Shown here: positions 16,442 to 24,531 of the stretch, piece after piece
Numbering within the stretch: position 1 is the stretch's first letter
Layout of the letters: each line of letters begins with the position of its first letter
IMG/VR virus record: IMGVR_UViG_3300014489_000001
Span: 64,001-107,071 of that record
Length of the DNA stretch: 43,071 bases
Strand: one strand, 5' to 3'
From: a virus
Notes under the pieces: generated by a model
Databases searched by the model: none
What the model was told of the DNA's origin: nothing
Seen by the model: the letters and a program-made list of their open reading frames with translations, nothing else
Position numbers and translations under genes: made by a program

Positions 16442-16454
16442 GTTCAAACTCCTG

Positions 16455-16943
16455 TTAAAGATCGAGCCACATGTTGTAGTGGGCTTCGATGATTGATTGT
16501 GTAATCTTCACATCAACATCCAGTTGACCGAAGTGGGCTACTTGAATAGCGTTCTTATCGTCCGCTTCAAGTTGAAAACAGCCAAGAAGACTCTTGTCGT
16601 CACACTTACCCGTGCCATACTTAAACACAGGAATTGAATTGGCGTAAGCAGAATAAACAATCCCAACTGTTGCATCATGCGCGTAGGCGTTTACCTGATC
16701 CAATTTTGTCGATACTAAGAAGTTAACAATCACCTGATGGTGAGATGTACTCAAAGTAATCGGCGTAGAGATAGGCCCATTAAAACGAGCTTCGGCCCAT
16801 CTGTCCTGCTTGGTGATGTAATTGCCATCCTTGTCAACATGCTCGTTAGTCTCGATATAACACGTGACACCTTTCCCTTTGATGATGTCCGTGAACCATT
16901 TAATCATCGAGGCTCGCATCCACCGTGGCCAGTTTTCATTCAT
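16455..16943 (-). CDS. Putative tail terminator / neck protein (162 aa)
   Basis: I do not recognise the family from sequence. It lies between a likely head-closure gene and the tail tube gene, where tail terminator proteins are normally encoded, and its length fits. It has a helical start (WPRWMRASMIKWFTDIIKGKG), then alternating strands (VTCYIETNEHV, ITLSTSHHQVIVNFLV, DVDVKITQSIIEAHY), compatible with the alpha/beta tail-terminator fold. The start overlaps the previous stop by eight bases. The role is inferred from position. Confidence 0.62.
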   Translation of the reverse strand: MNENWPRWMRASMIKWFTDIIKGKGVTCYIETNEHVDKDGNYITKQDRWAEARFNGPISTPITLSTSHHQVIVNFLVSTKLDQVNAYAHDATVGIVYSAYANSIPVFKYGTGKCDDKSLLGCFQLEADDKNAIQVAHFGQLDVDVKITQSIIEAHYNMWLDL

Positions 16944-17430
16944 TGTTAGTGCCCTGCCTTAAACACACCTTGGAACAAACAGGGATATTAAGAACTTGAA
17001 AGGGTTCCAAACCTTTTGTCTCTTTCAGGGCCATTAAGAATCCATAATCGCCCATGAGGTTAGTAACATGACTAACTTGGTATCTGATATCCTCAGCAAC
17101 CATGTAGTCATCAACCAGCGGTGTAAACGCAACTGGTAGATCCATCGCATCCAAGATACACATACGAATGCCAACATCAAAGTAGCCACCGTATGTGAAC
17201 GCACGATTTTCCGCAATGAAGGCTCTTGAATAAGCGAACTTTCTGGAATCTTGTTCAGACATGATAACAGCTAAGGGAATTTCAATTTTCGTTCTGGTGC
17301 GACAAATCACACCTGTAGCTGTATCAATATCTTCACTGGTGAACCGATAGAGGTCTACCGGAAACCCATAATCCAGTTTCAGCTTATACATCACGTTCTG
17401 GATGTAGCTCAACGAATTCATTGGATTCAT
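16936..17430 (-). CDS. Putative head-closure / neck protein (164 aa)
   Basis: No family is recognised with certainty. The order adaptor, two small genes, this gene, tail terminator candidate, tail tube matches the usual neck cluster. The sequence is beta-rich with a long insert (TKIEIPLAVIMSEQDSRKF, FTYGGYFDVGIRMCI, LVDDYMVAEDIRYQVSHV); 'EDIRYQVSHV' resembles the strand near the end of many head-closure proteins. An AGGTGACGC stretch before the ATG gives a plausible ribosome site. Neck function is by position. Confidence 0.6.
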   Translation of the reverse strand: MNPMNSLSYIQNVMYKLKLDYGFPVDLYRFTSEDIDTATGVICRTRTKIEIPLAVIMSEQDSRKFAYSRAFIAENRAFTYGGYFDVGIRMCILDAMDLPVAFTPLVDDYMVAEDIRYQVSHVTNLMGDYGFLMALKETKGLEPFQVLNIPVCSKVCLRQGTNNE

Positions 17431-17437
17431 GCGTCAC

Positions 17438-17704
17438 CTATTTAGTCCTAATGATCTCCAGCGTCTTGTTCACCAATTCTCGTAACGGAGTATACAGCTT
17501 CGTTACAGATGCCTTAATGATTTCAGCACCAAGGTTTTGTTGATTGCTGTAAACAACAACAGGTTTGTTTAGATTCATAGGCTGATCAGCTACAACCACA
17601 TCACATGGACTATGCTCATCACCTATGAATGCATCGAACCCTGATGCATTTAATGCCGACACCAACATTGTTCCTGCTTGTGCTATAATACAAACACGAA
17701 TCAT
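17438..17704 (-). CDS. Small alpha/beta protein, receiver-like pattern (88 aa)
   Basis: The order of strands and helices (MIRVCIIAQAG, SALNASGFDAFI, CDVVVADQP, KPVVVYSNQQN, IIKASVTKLY, helical C-terminus) resembles a minimal response-regulator receiver or other Rossmann-like fold, but a clear phosphorylation triad is not evident. It overlaps the upstream membrane coiled-coil gene by four bases (ATGA), so the two are probably translated together. Both interrupt an otherwise standard neck gene order. Its role is unknown; it may modulate its membrane partner. Confidence 0.6.
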   Translation of the reverse strand: MIRVCIIAQAGTMLVSALNASGFDAFIGDEHSPCDVVVADQPMNLNKPVVVYSNQQNLGAEIIKASVTKLYTPLRELVNKTLEIIRTK

Positions 17705-18108
17705 TTTGGTACTCTCCGTTCGAGGTCTTCGACTTGCGAACGGAGAATTGTGTTAGCTGCTTTCAATTTTTCAATTTCGGCAGAATTTTCATTCTTCTCT
17801 GTTTGCAATGCAACAATCTGCTGTTTCATGTTCACGTTCTCCATCAACGTTGCGATATGTGCAGTCTGCATATCAAGAATGCGTTGCTGGACTTCCAGCA
17901 ACTTAGATTCAAGTTTGTTCGATTTGTCAATTTGATCTTGACTAAGTTGACGATAGTTTTTGACAATGAAATCGATGTCAGATTGGGATTGAACCGTTTT
18001 ATCCTTCTTACGGTTTGTGACCCACTCAGAAATCTTAGGCAGGAGAGCCCCTAAGCCAGTCATAACAGTCATCAACACGCCAACCCAAACTGGATGAATT
18101 GGTTCCAT
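17701..18108 (-). CDS. Membrane-anchored coiled-coil protein (135 aa)
   Basis: An N-terminal membrane segment (VWVGVLMTVMTGLGALL, residues about 7-23) is followed by a basic stretch (NRKKDK) and a coiled coil from about residue 45 to the end (LESKLLEVQQRILDMQ, IEKLKAANTILRSQVEDLE). The topology is like a spanin or a membrane anchor. The start at 18108 follows the stop of the adaptor gene by two bases and has a GAGAG ribosome site; a longer upstream start would overlap that gene. It may be a lysis or membrane-interaction protein embedded in the neck cluster. Confidence 0.68.
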   Translation of the reverse strand: MEPIHPVWVGVLMTVMTGLGALLPKISEWVTNRKKDKTVQSQSDIDFIVKNYRQLSQDQIDKSNKLESKLLEVQQRILDMQTAHIATLMENVNMKQQIVALQTEKNENSAEIEKLKAANTILRSQVEDLERRVPK

Positions 18109-18110
18109 TT

Positions 18111-18764
18111 TTATACTCTCGTAAGGAAACACTCAGCTGGATCGCGGAGAAACGGTTTCAAATATGACCAAGCCCGAAAACTAGGGATACCAGCACGCAT
18201 GTAATCAGGAATGAAGTCACGATTGAAAGCAGTGCGAACACCGCTAAAAGAGTGACTCTCCGTGGCCAGCAAGTCTGCCTCGCGGTCAGGATCGTATCCT
18301 TGAATTAGCTTCATAGCTATTTCATAGCAAGCATATTGAATGTCAGTTGGGACCACTGTGTCAGCAGCATCGTCCAGAGAAGCCAACGTTACAGGGATAC
18401 CAGATTCATTCACAACGATCTGGGTTGGTGATGCAATCGGCCCACGTGGAAACTGATGTACTTGAGACGGATCGGTTTTATTTCCAGCAAAATTCAACCG
18501 ATCAATCATCTGCGTAGCTTCATGCAATGCGGATCGTTTGTCGTTACTATTCGCACGTTTCCAAGGTGTACTTCGAAGACGATTATCGAAGTAATTATTC
18601 GCATCTGACAATGTCCCATAAGCATCCAGAAATTGACTATTGTCAATTGTCGGAAAATGGACCGGGAATAAATTATGCAGCAACGACCGAACAAGATTGT
18701 TGGCCGTTGCTGGGCCATGCGTCAACGTCAAAGTATTCGTCAGTGATTCATTGAAAGTTGACAT
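18111..18764 (-). CDS. Head-tail adaptor, DnaT-like fold (217 aa)
   Basis: The central part (YGTLSDANNYFDNRLRSTPW, DKRSALHEATQMIDRLNFAG, DPSQVHQFPRG, VPTDIQYACYEIAMKLI) matches the common phage adaptor pattern annotated as DnaT-like: an F/Y-x-x-R-L stretch, a helix with ALxxAT, a xFP(R) motif and a final helix beginning P-x-x-(I/V)-x-x-A. Such proteins sit under the portal. The N-terminus (ESLTNTLTLTHG) looks like one unit of the 20-residue repeat found in the preceding fibre gene, as if borrowed from it. GAGG upstream; the ATG touches the preceding TAA. Confidence 0.75.
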   Translation of the reverse strand: MSTFNESLTNTLTLTHGPATANNLVRSLLHNLFPVHFPTIDNSQFLDAYGTLSDANNYFDNRLRSTPWKRANSNDKRSALHEATQMIDRLNFAGNKTDPSQVHQFPRGPIASPTQIVVNESGIPVTLASLDDAADTVVPTDIQYACYEIAMKLIQGYDPDREADLLATESHSFSGVRTAFNRDFIPDYMRAGIPSFRAWSYLKPFLRDPAECFLTRV

Positions 18765-20858
18765 TTAGTTAATCCTCACACCTTCAAAATCAAGTTCGAC
18801 CGAATACCACTCACCACATGGAGGCGTTCCATGTTTTTCAGCAACCAAATCAACAGGGTCAGTGAGGAAATTTACATTCCACATTTCACCCTTCCAATTG
18901 GTCATGTTGACTCGTTGAGTAAGATTCTGCAACAAAAATACTCTAAGTTCATAAGCTTTCTTGCGAGTGATTATGAACTTGTATTTCAATTTTCTTGAAG
19001 CATTCTTTCGAACATAGGTGTATATGTCGCCAGTAATGGTTCTAAGAATCTTGATAGCACTTACAGGTGCTTCTGCATCACCTAACTCTGGGTTAGGTAA
19101 TACGATTGTTGAAAACCTACCAACGATTGTTGTCGACCTACCAGGCACTGGACAACATATGCCACCACCCTGGCCACCCATCGTATAGATGAGGTTTGAT
19201 ATGACAAGAAAGCCACCTGTACCATCAGGTATATGATGTTCAGGGAAGAACATCAAAGTGCTTGTCACACTTCGCACAAGATTCAAAGCAACACTAACGC
19301 TATGAGTTAGCGTCAAACTCTGACTTATATGTCTGCTCTTGAAAGCGGCATGAACTACAGCTTGAGCTACCGTCAAACTTTGATTTATGCCAGTCCTTGC
19401 AAGTGCAGTTGTAGTCTGAATTACGACAAGTGGTTGCGTTATCGTCCTATGCAAAAGCTTCTGACTATGCACAGTCTGTGCAATTGTCAAAGACTCACTT
19501 GGGCTTCGCGGCCTAATCAGTGGTGCAGATACCGTCTGAGTAAGTGTCAAACTTTCAGACGAACCATCACTATGCGGGTCATAAGCTGTAACCAAAGTTT
19601 GAGTAATCGTCAAACTTTGAAAGAAGCCAGACGACTGAGTCTCAGTTGCAGATTGCGTAATCGTCAACGACTGATTGATACTTCTCGGCTTGAACTGGAA
19701 GTAATCAGCAACACTTATGAGACTGAGACTATTCGAAGCACTGTGACCGAATGTACTCCCAGATCGACTGAGAGTTTCTGTAATCGACAGACTTTGACTG
19801 GCCTTTTGATTCGGAGTTTTATAGATAGCACTTTGAGTAATGGTCAAAGTGTTACTAGCTAATTCGTCTCCTACCTCAATGGCATTCTGAGTAATCGTTA
19901 ATGTCTGAGTGACACTACGATTAAACACACCCGCTCTGACGACAGATTCTGAAATTGCTAATGCGTCAGTGTCAGTGCGATGGAATGCACCTATTCTGAC
20001 AACAGATTCTGCAACCGTTAATGCGTCAGTTGTTGTTCTTGGTTCAGTTATCAGTCGTACAGCAGATTCTGCAACTGCTAATGCGTCAGTTGCAGTAAGA
20101 CTGAAAAGACTGCTAACGCTAAAGAAGTCGTACTTCTTTGGCTTCTGCCGTAGATTCCAGCGAGTTGCTGGATTCCACATGTTCGTTACAACATTTTGTG
20201 GCAATGCGTAATTGTAGATTCTTGGGTCATCCATGTGCCCAATGAACCAATCACCTGTGTTAGATCCATCCGACAATGCACCGAAATATACCTGGCTTGC
20301 ATTCGTTCCAATGTTGCCAGTTACGCCAAGTGTGGCATCAAGCTGACCATCAACATAAATCTTAGTGTTTACACCATCGTAGGTGCAAATAACAAGATGC
20401 CATTTTCCGTCAATAACATTGATGCTGCCTACGAGTTCATTACCAGCCTGGTAGGCATTGTTTGTAGAGATCAACCAGTGCAGATGGCCTGTGGTTGCCT
20501 CGGCGTATATTGACCAAGAATCATTTACAACACCCCACATTGCTGCAAGGTATTGAATTCTTGATGTGGCGGTTGAATTAACCCAAAAAGTTACAGATAT
20601 TGCATCAGTTCCTTGCAGCAATCCTGACGAGCTAACTAAGTGTGTATAGCTCGTTGCACCGTCATATGTAAGTGCAGTTTGCCCACCATCTACACCAAAG
20701 ACCCAAGAAGGTGTATCTAAAGGAAATATCTGTCCAACATCGCCACTGCCGGAGAAATCATACAAGTTACCGGAACCGAAACCACCAGGCCCCCAGAAAA
20801 CTAATCCTGGTGCCTGGACACTATTTCGATTCAACCTAAATGGAAATAGTGGTTTCAT
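18765..20858 (-). CDS. Fibre-like protein: LamG domain plus 20-residue repeats (697 aa)
   Basis: Residues about 55-235 are a LamG/concanavalin-like jellyroll (DAISVTFWVNS, KWHLVICTYDGVNTKIYVDG, DWFIGHMDDPRIYNYAL), a fold that usually binds carbohydrate. Residues about 250-540 hold some 14 repeats of about 20 residues: first TTDALTVAESVVR types, then SQSLTITQSA types. The final 150 residues form a beta domain (WKGEMWNVNFLTDP, GEWYSVELDFEGV) related to the end of the 293-aa tail protein. This is most likely an adsorption fibre or tail-side appendage. Its location among head and neck genes is unusual. Confidence 0.82.
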   Translation of the reverse strand: MKPLFPFRLNRNSVQAPGLVFWGPGGFGSGNLYDFSGSGDVGQIFPLDTPSWVFGVDGGQTALTYDGATSYTHLVSSSGLLQGTDAISVTFWVNSTATSRIQYLAAMWGVVNDSWSIYAEATTGHLHWLISTNNAYQAGNELVGSINVIDGKWHLVICTYDGVNTKIYVDGQLDATLGVTGNIGTNASQVYFGALSDGSNTGDWFIGHMDDPRIYNYALPQNVVTNMWNPATRWNLRQKPKKYDFFSVSSLFSLTATDALAVAESAVRLITEPRTTTDALTVAESVVRIGAFHRTDTDALAISESVVRAGVFNRSVTQTLTITQNAIEVGDELASNTLTITQSAIYKTPNQKASQSLSITETLSRSGSTFGHSASNSLSLISVADYFQFKPRSINQSLTITQSATETQSSGFFQSLTITQTLVTAYDPHSDGSSESLTLTQTVSAPLIRPRSPSESLTIAQTVHSQKLLHRTITQPLVVIQTTTALARTGINQSLTVAQAVVHAAFKSRHISQSLTLTHSVSVALNLVRSVTSTLMFFPEHHIPDGTGGFLVISNLIYTMGGQGGGICCPVPGRSTTIVGRFSTIVLPNPELGDAEAPVSAIKILRTITGDIYTYVRKNASRKLKYKFIITRKKAYELRVFLLQNLTQRVNMTNWKGEMWNVNFLTDPVDLVAEKHGTPPCGEWYSVELDFEGVRIN

Positions 20859-20861
20859 TGG

Positions 20862-21557
20862 TTACCCTTGTACGTAAACGCCTTTATAGGTGACTTGATG
20901 GCCGCTACTGGCAAGAGCAATACCAGAATTCTGCGCAATAAAAATAGTCCAGTATCTAGGCATAAAGCCAAATACACCAGTCAATCCTATTGGTGCGAAT
21001 GGATTCACCTGATTAGCAGTAATCGCTACAGCCAGTGAAGTTATCAAATACATACAACCACCTTCAATCTGTGAAGAGGTTATTGTTTTGAGATTATCAG
21101 CACCGGTTAAAGTATCTGGCCAAGTTGGTGTATCATCAATAGCTGCTACTGCATTGATTTGAATTGATCGACCATATGAAGGCGATCCTGAACCATTCTT
21201 TATAAATCCTGAAACTCCGATTTCAAGTGGCGCACCTGTTGCACCATTATCGACAGCCAAAGCCTCTGCACCAGACAAAATAAGCGTGTCACTTGCCAAT
21301 GAAACCAAACTCGTATACGTCATGTTTACAGAAGCTTGGAATGCGAATTGAAAGTTGACGTTCTCTTTGAAATCCAACCATCTAGATGATTCTTTAACTC
21401 CACGAAGATTGCGATTCCGTGAGCTAAATTCAATTCGATGGCCACGATGTTTATACTCCCAGGATGTCATTTCCCTAATAAGTGGTGTACCTGGGGTTGT
21501 ACGAATATCGTGGAATCTTTTGCAATCAAGGCAATATGCTCGAAAGGCCATATCCAT
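20862..21557 (-). CDS. Paralogous protein 2 of a tandem pair (231 aa)
   Basis: It is clearly homologous over its whole length to the upstream neighbour at 21562-22311: both have AFRA(Y/F)CLDC near the start, SWEYKHRGHRIEFSSR, LALS-type repeats of small residues, A(I/A)DDTPT(W/Y)PDTL, and end QVTYKGVYVQG. The CxxC plus HRGH near the N-terminus could bind zinc; the rest is beta-rich. The start at 21557 lies just after the upstream stop; upstream in-frame codons belong to the neighbour's coding region. The family is unknown; a minor virion protein is likely. Confidence 0.75.
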   Translation of the reverse strand: MDMAFRAYCLDCKRFHDIRTTPGTPLIREMTSWEYKHRGHRIEFSSRNRNLRGVKESSRWLDFKENVNFQFAFQASVNMTYTSLVSLASDTLILSGAEALAVDNGATGAPLEIGVSGFIKNGSGSPSYGRSIQINAVAAIDDTPTWPDTLTGADNLKTITSSQIEGGCMYLITSLAVAITANQVNPFAPIGLTGVFGFMPRYWTIFIAQNSGIALASSGHQVTYKGVYVQG

Positions 21558-21561
21558 TTCA

Positions 21562-22311
21562 TTACCCTTGAACGTAAACGCCTTTATAGGTGACCTGGTT
21601 TCCGCTGGCATTAATCGACTGTCCAGAATTATGAACCACAAATATAGACCAATATCGTGGCATAACTCCAAACAATGCAGATAACGCAGTTGAAGCCACT
21701 GGATTTACTTGACTTGCAGTGGCAGCTATAACCAGAGATGTTATTTGTCTCAACCCAGACGATAACATATTTGCATTACTAATCGTCTTGGTTGCATCTG
21801 TACCGGCTAATGTATCTGGATAGGTTGGCGTATCATCAATGGCTGCATAGCCAAACATATTGATTACTTTGCCAGCAGTTGGCGTGGTGCCGCTGTTCTT
21901 GATTAACGCTGAAACTCCGATTTCAAGCGGACATCCTGTTGCACCATTATCGACAGCCAAAGCCGACGCACCAGCCAAAAGACTCGTATCACTGGCTAAC
22001 GAATTTAACGTTGTGTACGTTAAAGCTGCCGAAGAAACGAATGCAAATTGGAAATTGTTGTTCTCTTTGAACTTCAACCACCAAGGTTCCTTTCCAATTT
22101 TCTCATATTGGGAATCATCAAGATCGCGAGGAATATCACGATCTCGTGAACTGAATTCGATTCGATGCCCGCGATGTTTGTATTCCCAAGATTCCATTTC
22201 CTTAATTAACGGTGTACCCGGGAAAGTACGAATGTTGTGGAACGTTTCGCAATCGAGGCAAAACGCCCGAAAGGCCATCGTTGGCCCATTACCCGACTTG
22301 AGTGTGGACAT
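21562..22311 (-). CDS. Paralogous protein 1 of a tandem pair (249 aa)
   Basis: It starts MSTLKSGNGPTMAFRAFCLDC and shares the domain plan of the next gene: a CLDC motif, an EFSSRDRD region, and a beta-rich C-terminal part ending GNQVTYKGVYVQG. It has an extra segment (DLDDSQYEKIGKEPWW) absent from its paralogue. GAGG eight bases upstream supports the start. The pair arose by tandem duplication; sequence is diverged (I estimate more than half of positions identical by eye). Probable virion protein, function unknown. Confidence 0.75.
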   Translation of the reverse strand: MSTLKSGNGPTMAFRAFCLDCETFHNIRTFPGTPLIKEMESWEYKHRGHRIEFSSRDRDIPRDLDDSQYEKIGKEPWWLKFKENNNFQFAFVSSAALTYTTLNSLASDTSLLAGASALAVDNGATGCPLEIGVSALIKNSGTTPTAGKVINMFGYAAIDDTPTYPDTLAGTDATKTISNANMLSSGLRQITSLVIAATASQVNPVASTALSALFGVMPRYWSIFVVHNSGQSINASGNQVTYKGVYVQG

Positions 22312-22319
22312 TTTTTACC

Positions 22320-22841
22320 TCAATACGTTTGTGTGAGACTCAGATCATTACCAGGATCATCTACTGCGATTGCGTTACGTGCAAAACGCACCCAATCAAA
22401 GAAACGATTCATTGGTGGATTACCGTTTTGCAAAACCAAAGTTAAGTCAGAAAACAACAATAACATAGTTAAAGCGTTTTGGACATAACCCAACTTACCA
22501 ACCATTGTCAAGGTTGGTGTTCGTTCAGTAGCGAATGTTTGTGCAATATACAACCACGCAGGATCAGGAATCGGTGCCGGATACACAGTGTTGCTAACAT
22601 CAGCAAATGTGTTAATTGCAGATGGAGAAACCACATTGGTTTGAAGATTAATCCAAGTGAAGAAAGAATCATTCAAACTATTGGGTATGTTGAATGATAC
22701 CTCTTTACCCAATTCAGACATATCTCCTGGCAAATTAACAACACCTGTCGATGCAACTGAAAGCATAATCGGTGTATTTGCATTTGCAAATACTTGACAC
22801 AAATACACCCAATAAGGGTTAGGAATCGTTATTGGGTACAT
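22320..22841 (-). CDS. Protein with two internal repeats (173 aa)
   Basis: Two copies of an ~80-residue unit are visible: IPNPYWVYLCQVFANANTP near the start and IPDPAWLYIAQTFATERTP in the middle, each followed by a hydrophobic stretch and an F-x-W (FFTWINLQ, FFDWVRFAR). The C-terminus NDLSLTQTY resembles one unit of the 20-residue repeat. GAGG six bases upstream of the ATG at 22841 supports that start. No family is recognised; it is likely a virion-associated protein. Confidence 0.68.
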   Translation of the reverse strand: MYPITIPNPYWVYLCQVFANANTPIMLSVASTGVVNLPGDMSELGKEVSFNIPNSLNDSFFTWINLQTNVVSPSAINTFADVSNTVYPAPIPDPAWLYIAQTFATERTPTLTMVGKLGYVQNALTMLLLFSDLTLVLQNGNPPMNRFFDWVRFARNAIAVDDPGNDLSLTQTY

Positions 22842-22870
22842 AGCGGACCTCAGTGTAAAAATGACGTTTC

Positions 22871-22939
22871 GGTCTCGCTCCACAAAGTGGAATCCCCGAT
22901 CACGGCGTCAATCCGGCCTTCACAACGTCAAGGCGAGAC
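22871..22939 (-). ncRNA. Structured RNA candidate, tRNA-sized
   Basis: A 69-base element closed by a 7-bp stem (gtctcgc/gcgagac) contains a tccac-ttt-gtgga hairpin and a cgg/ccg hairpin. It lies in the untranslated gap between tRNA-Met and the 173-aa gene. It lacks a T loop and a normal anticodon loop, so it is not a recognisable tRNA; it may be a degenerate tRNA or a small structured RNA. Confidence 0.25.
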
Positions 22940-22946
22940 ATCTGAG

Positions 22947-23020
22947 TCGCGGGAGCAGGATTCGAACCTGCGTCGGACGGCTTATGAGACCGTGCTGGGA
23001 CCTCTCCAGTCGATCCCGCG
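22947..23020 (-). tRNA. tRNA with CAU anticodon (Met or Ile2), inside the structural operon
   Basis: A complete cloverleaf is present on the minus strand: acceptor cgcggga/tcccgcg, D stem ctgg/ccag, anticodon stem acggt/gccgt with loop ctcataa (CAU), and T arm gcagg / ttcgaat / cctgc. The discriminator is A and no CCA is encoded. The first pair C1-G72 is formed, so it is not a bacterial initiator type. Elongator Met or lysidine-modified Ile2 cannot be told apart. It is transcribed in the same direction as, and just after, the capsid gene. Confidence 0.9.
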
Positions 23021-23025
23021 AACAT

Positions 23026-23054
23026 AAAGCCTGGTGGCTCATAGAGCCACCAGG
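23026..23054 (-). terminator. Hairpin between the capsid gene and tRNA
   Basis: Eleven-bp perfect arms (23030-23040 and 23044-23054, cctggtggctc/gagccaccagg) enclose a 3-base loop. The minus-strand tail is cttta, a weak T tract, so termination may be partial. It could also define the 3' end of the abundant capsid mRNA. Confidence 0.72.
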
Positions 23055-23106
23055 TAATCTAAGCCACAAGGACTTAGTAATCCCATTGCTGGGAGTGGTT
23101 AACGAG

Positions 23107-24513
23107 TTACGCCAACATGACAGCGCCGAGGTTCGTGTCGAGGGTCTTGATACCGGCGAGGATATCGAGAGTCACACGCGTGCCCTGGGCCTTGCCGTCG
23201 TAAGTCAACACAACACGAACGGACAGGCCGTTGTAGTTGACGTTGGCTGCGGCAGCGCCGATTCCCTGGCGAGGCAGTTCCATCGGACGAGTCACCAACG
23301 CGATGGCGTTCCGGTGGAAGGCGAAGTTGTATTCGCCGGCCGGGGACAGATTCACATTGTCGCCGTCATTGATGGCGACTTCCAGCGAACGATCCAGAGT
23401 AACACCAACCAGCGCGTCGACCGCGATAATCGTGTACACGGCGTTCGTGCCGACAACACCGAAGGAAACCAACTGGCCAACCACAGGAGCCACGGTGAAC
23501 ACGTCGACCGTGATTTCCTTGTTGTAACCAGCCGGATAACCAGCCGGGCTGACAGCCTGATTCACCGCACCCACGACGTAGTTCGTGATGATTGCATCGT
23601 CAGCCACAGCCGCCTGGAGAGGAGGCGTGAAGACGAGTGTCGTCACCGAAGAAGTACCACCCGTGATGACACGGTGAGGAATCGTGTCGCCAGCCACCGT
23701 GAACCACATGTTCGCAGTGAAGTTGGTTGTGCCGGTGTCGATGACCATCGTGGTCGCACCAGCGGCGTAGCCACCGGAGTAATTCACGAGGTAGGTGATG
23801 TCAATCGAGTTGCCAACGGCAACGGACGACTGGTGCTGGCACATGTACGTGTTGAAACCGTACTTGCGGCCGATGAAGGCTTCCTGCAACGCCTGGCCCT
23901 GGTCACCGACCTGTTGAGCCTGCGTGAAGATCGCCAGGTTCAAGAGTGTGGTTTCCGTGGTCGGAGTGAGGATCAAGTTTCGGCCATCGACGTAGGCCAG
24001 ATTCTTGTTCATCTTCTCGCGCGTGCCGAGGATGGCATCCACGCCGTTGGAAGTCGTCATCGCATTCAAGTAGCCGTAGCTGTTCGGCATGAAGTTCGCG
24101 ACCTGGCCGAGAACGACTTTGTCGAGGAACTGCGCATGTGCCAACATGGCTGGCCGCATGTATTCGGTCACCAGGTCCTTGAAAGACTTGCTGGATTCCG
24201 AATCGTAGATCACGAAGGACACGTGGATCAGCTGATCCAGCACGACCGGGACGTTGGTCGCCGTCGCATCTTGATCGGTCACGTCTTCCGTGCCGGTCTT
24301 ACGCAAAGCGGTGAACTTGGATGGCCGACGCGTATTGACCGTATCGCCGTAAGAGGCGATCAACGGGCTGAAATCGCGGTGGACCAGGTTCGCTGCGACC
24401 ATGTTTTCCTCAAGGATGGCCAGGGATTCCTGTGCCCACATCTGAGGAACGTACGCGCTGTTGTCGTTCACGCAAAAGGTTTGAACCGCAACAGCATTCA
24501 AGAATTGCAACAT
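23107..24513 (-). CDS. Major capsid protein, P22-coat-like (468 aa)
   Basis: The gene follows portal and scaffold. N-terminal features (MWAQESLAILEENMVAANLV, IYDSESSKSFKDLVTEYMRP, AHAQFLDKVVLGQVANFMPN) and the C-terminal NFAFHRNAIALVTRPMELP plus SVRVVLTYDGKAQGTRVTLD are typical of P22-type coat proteins of the HK97 fold. It begins MLQFLNAVAVQTFC, the shared N-terminal peptide. Two beta inserts lie around residues 250-400; the first (AGATTMVIDTGT ... LVFTPPLQAAVADDA) matches part of the tail tube protein. GGAG nine bases before the ATG at 24513 supports this start. A long open frame on the opposite strand is a codon-bias shadow. Confidence 0.93.
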   Translation of the reverse strand: MLQFLNAVAVQTFCVNDNSAYVPQMWAQESLAILEENMVAANLVHRDFSPLIASYGDTVNTRRPSKFTALRKTGTEDVTDQDATATNVPVVLDQLIHVSFVIYDSESSKSFKDLVTEYMRPAMLAHAQFLDKVVLGQVANFMPNSYGYLNAMTTSNGVDAILGTREKMNKNLAYVDGRNLILTPTTETTLLNLAIFTQAQQVGDQGQALQEAFIGRKYGFNTYMCQHQSSVAVGNSIDITYLVNYSGGYAAGATTMVIDTGTTNFTANMWFTVAGDTIPHRVITGGTSSVTTLVFTPPLQAAVADDAIITNYVVGAVNQAVSPAGYPAGYNKEITVDVFTVAPVVGQLVSFGVVGTNAVYTIIAVDALVGVTLDRSLEVAINDGDNVNLSPAGEYNFAFHRNAIALVTRPMELPRQGIGAAAANVNYNGLSVRVVLTYDGKAQGTRVTLDILAGIKTLDTNLGAVMLA

Positions 24514-24531
24514 TTTCAAATTCTCCGAGTA

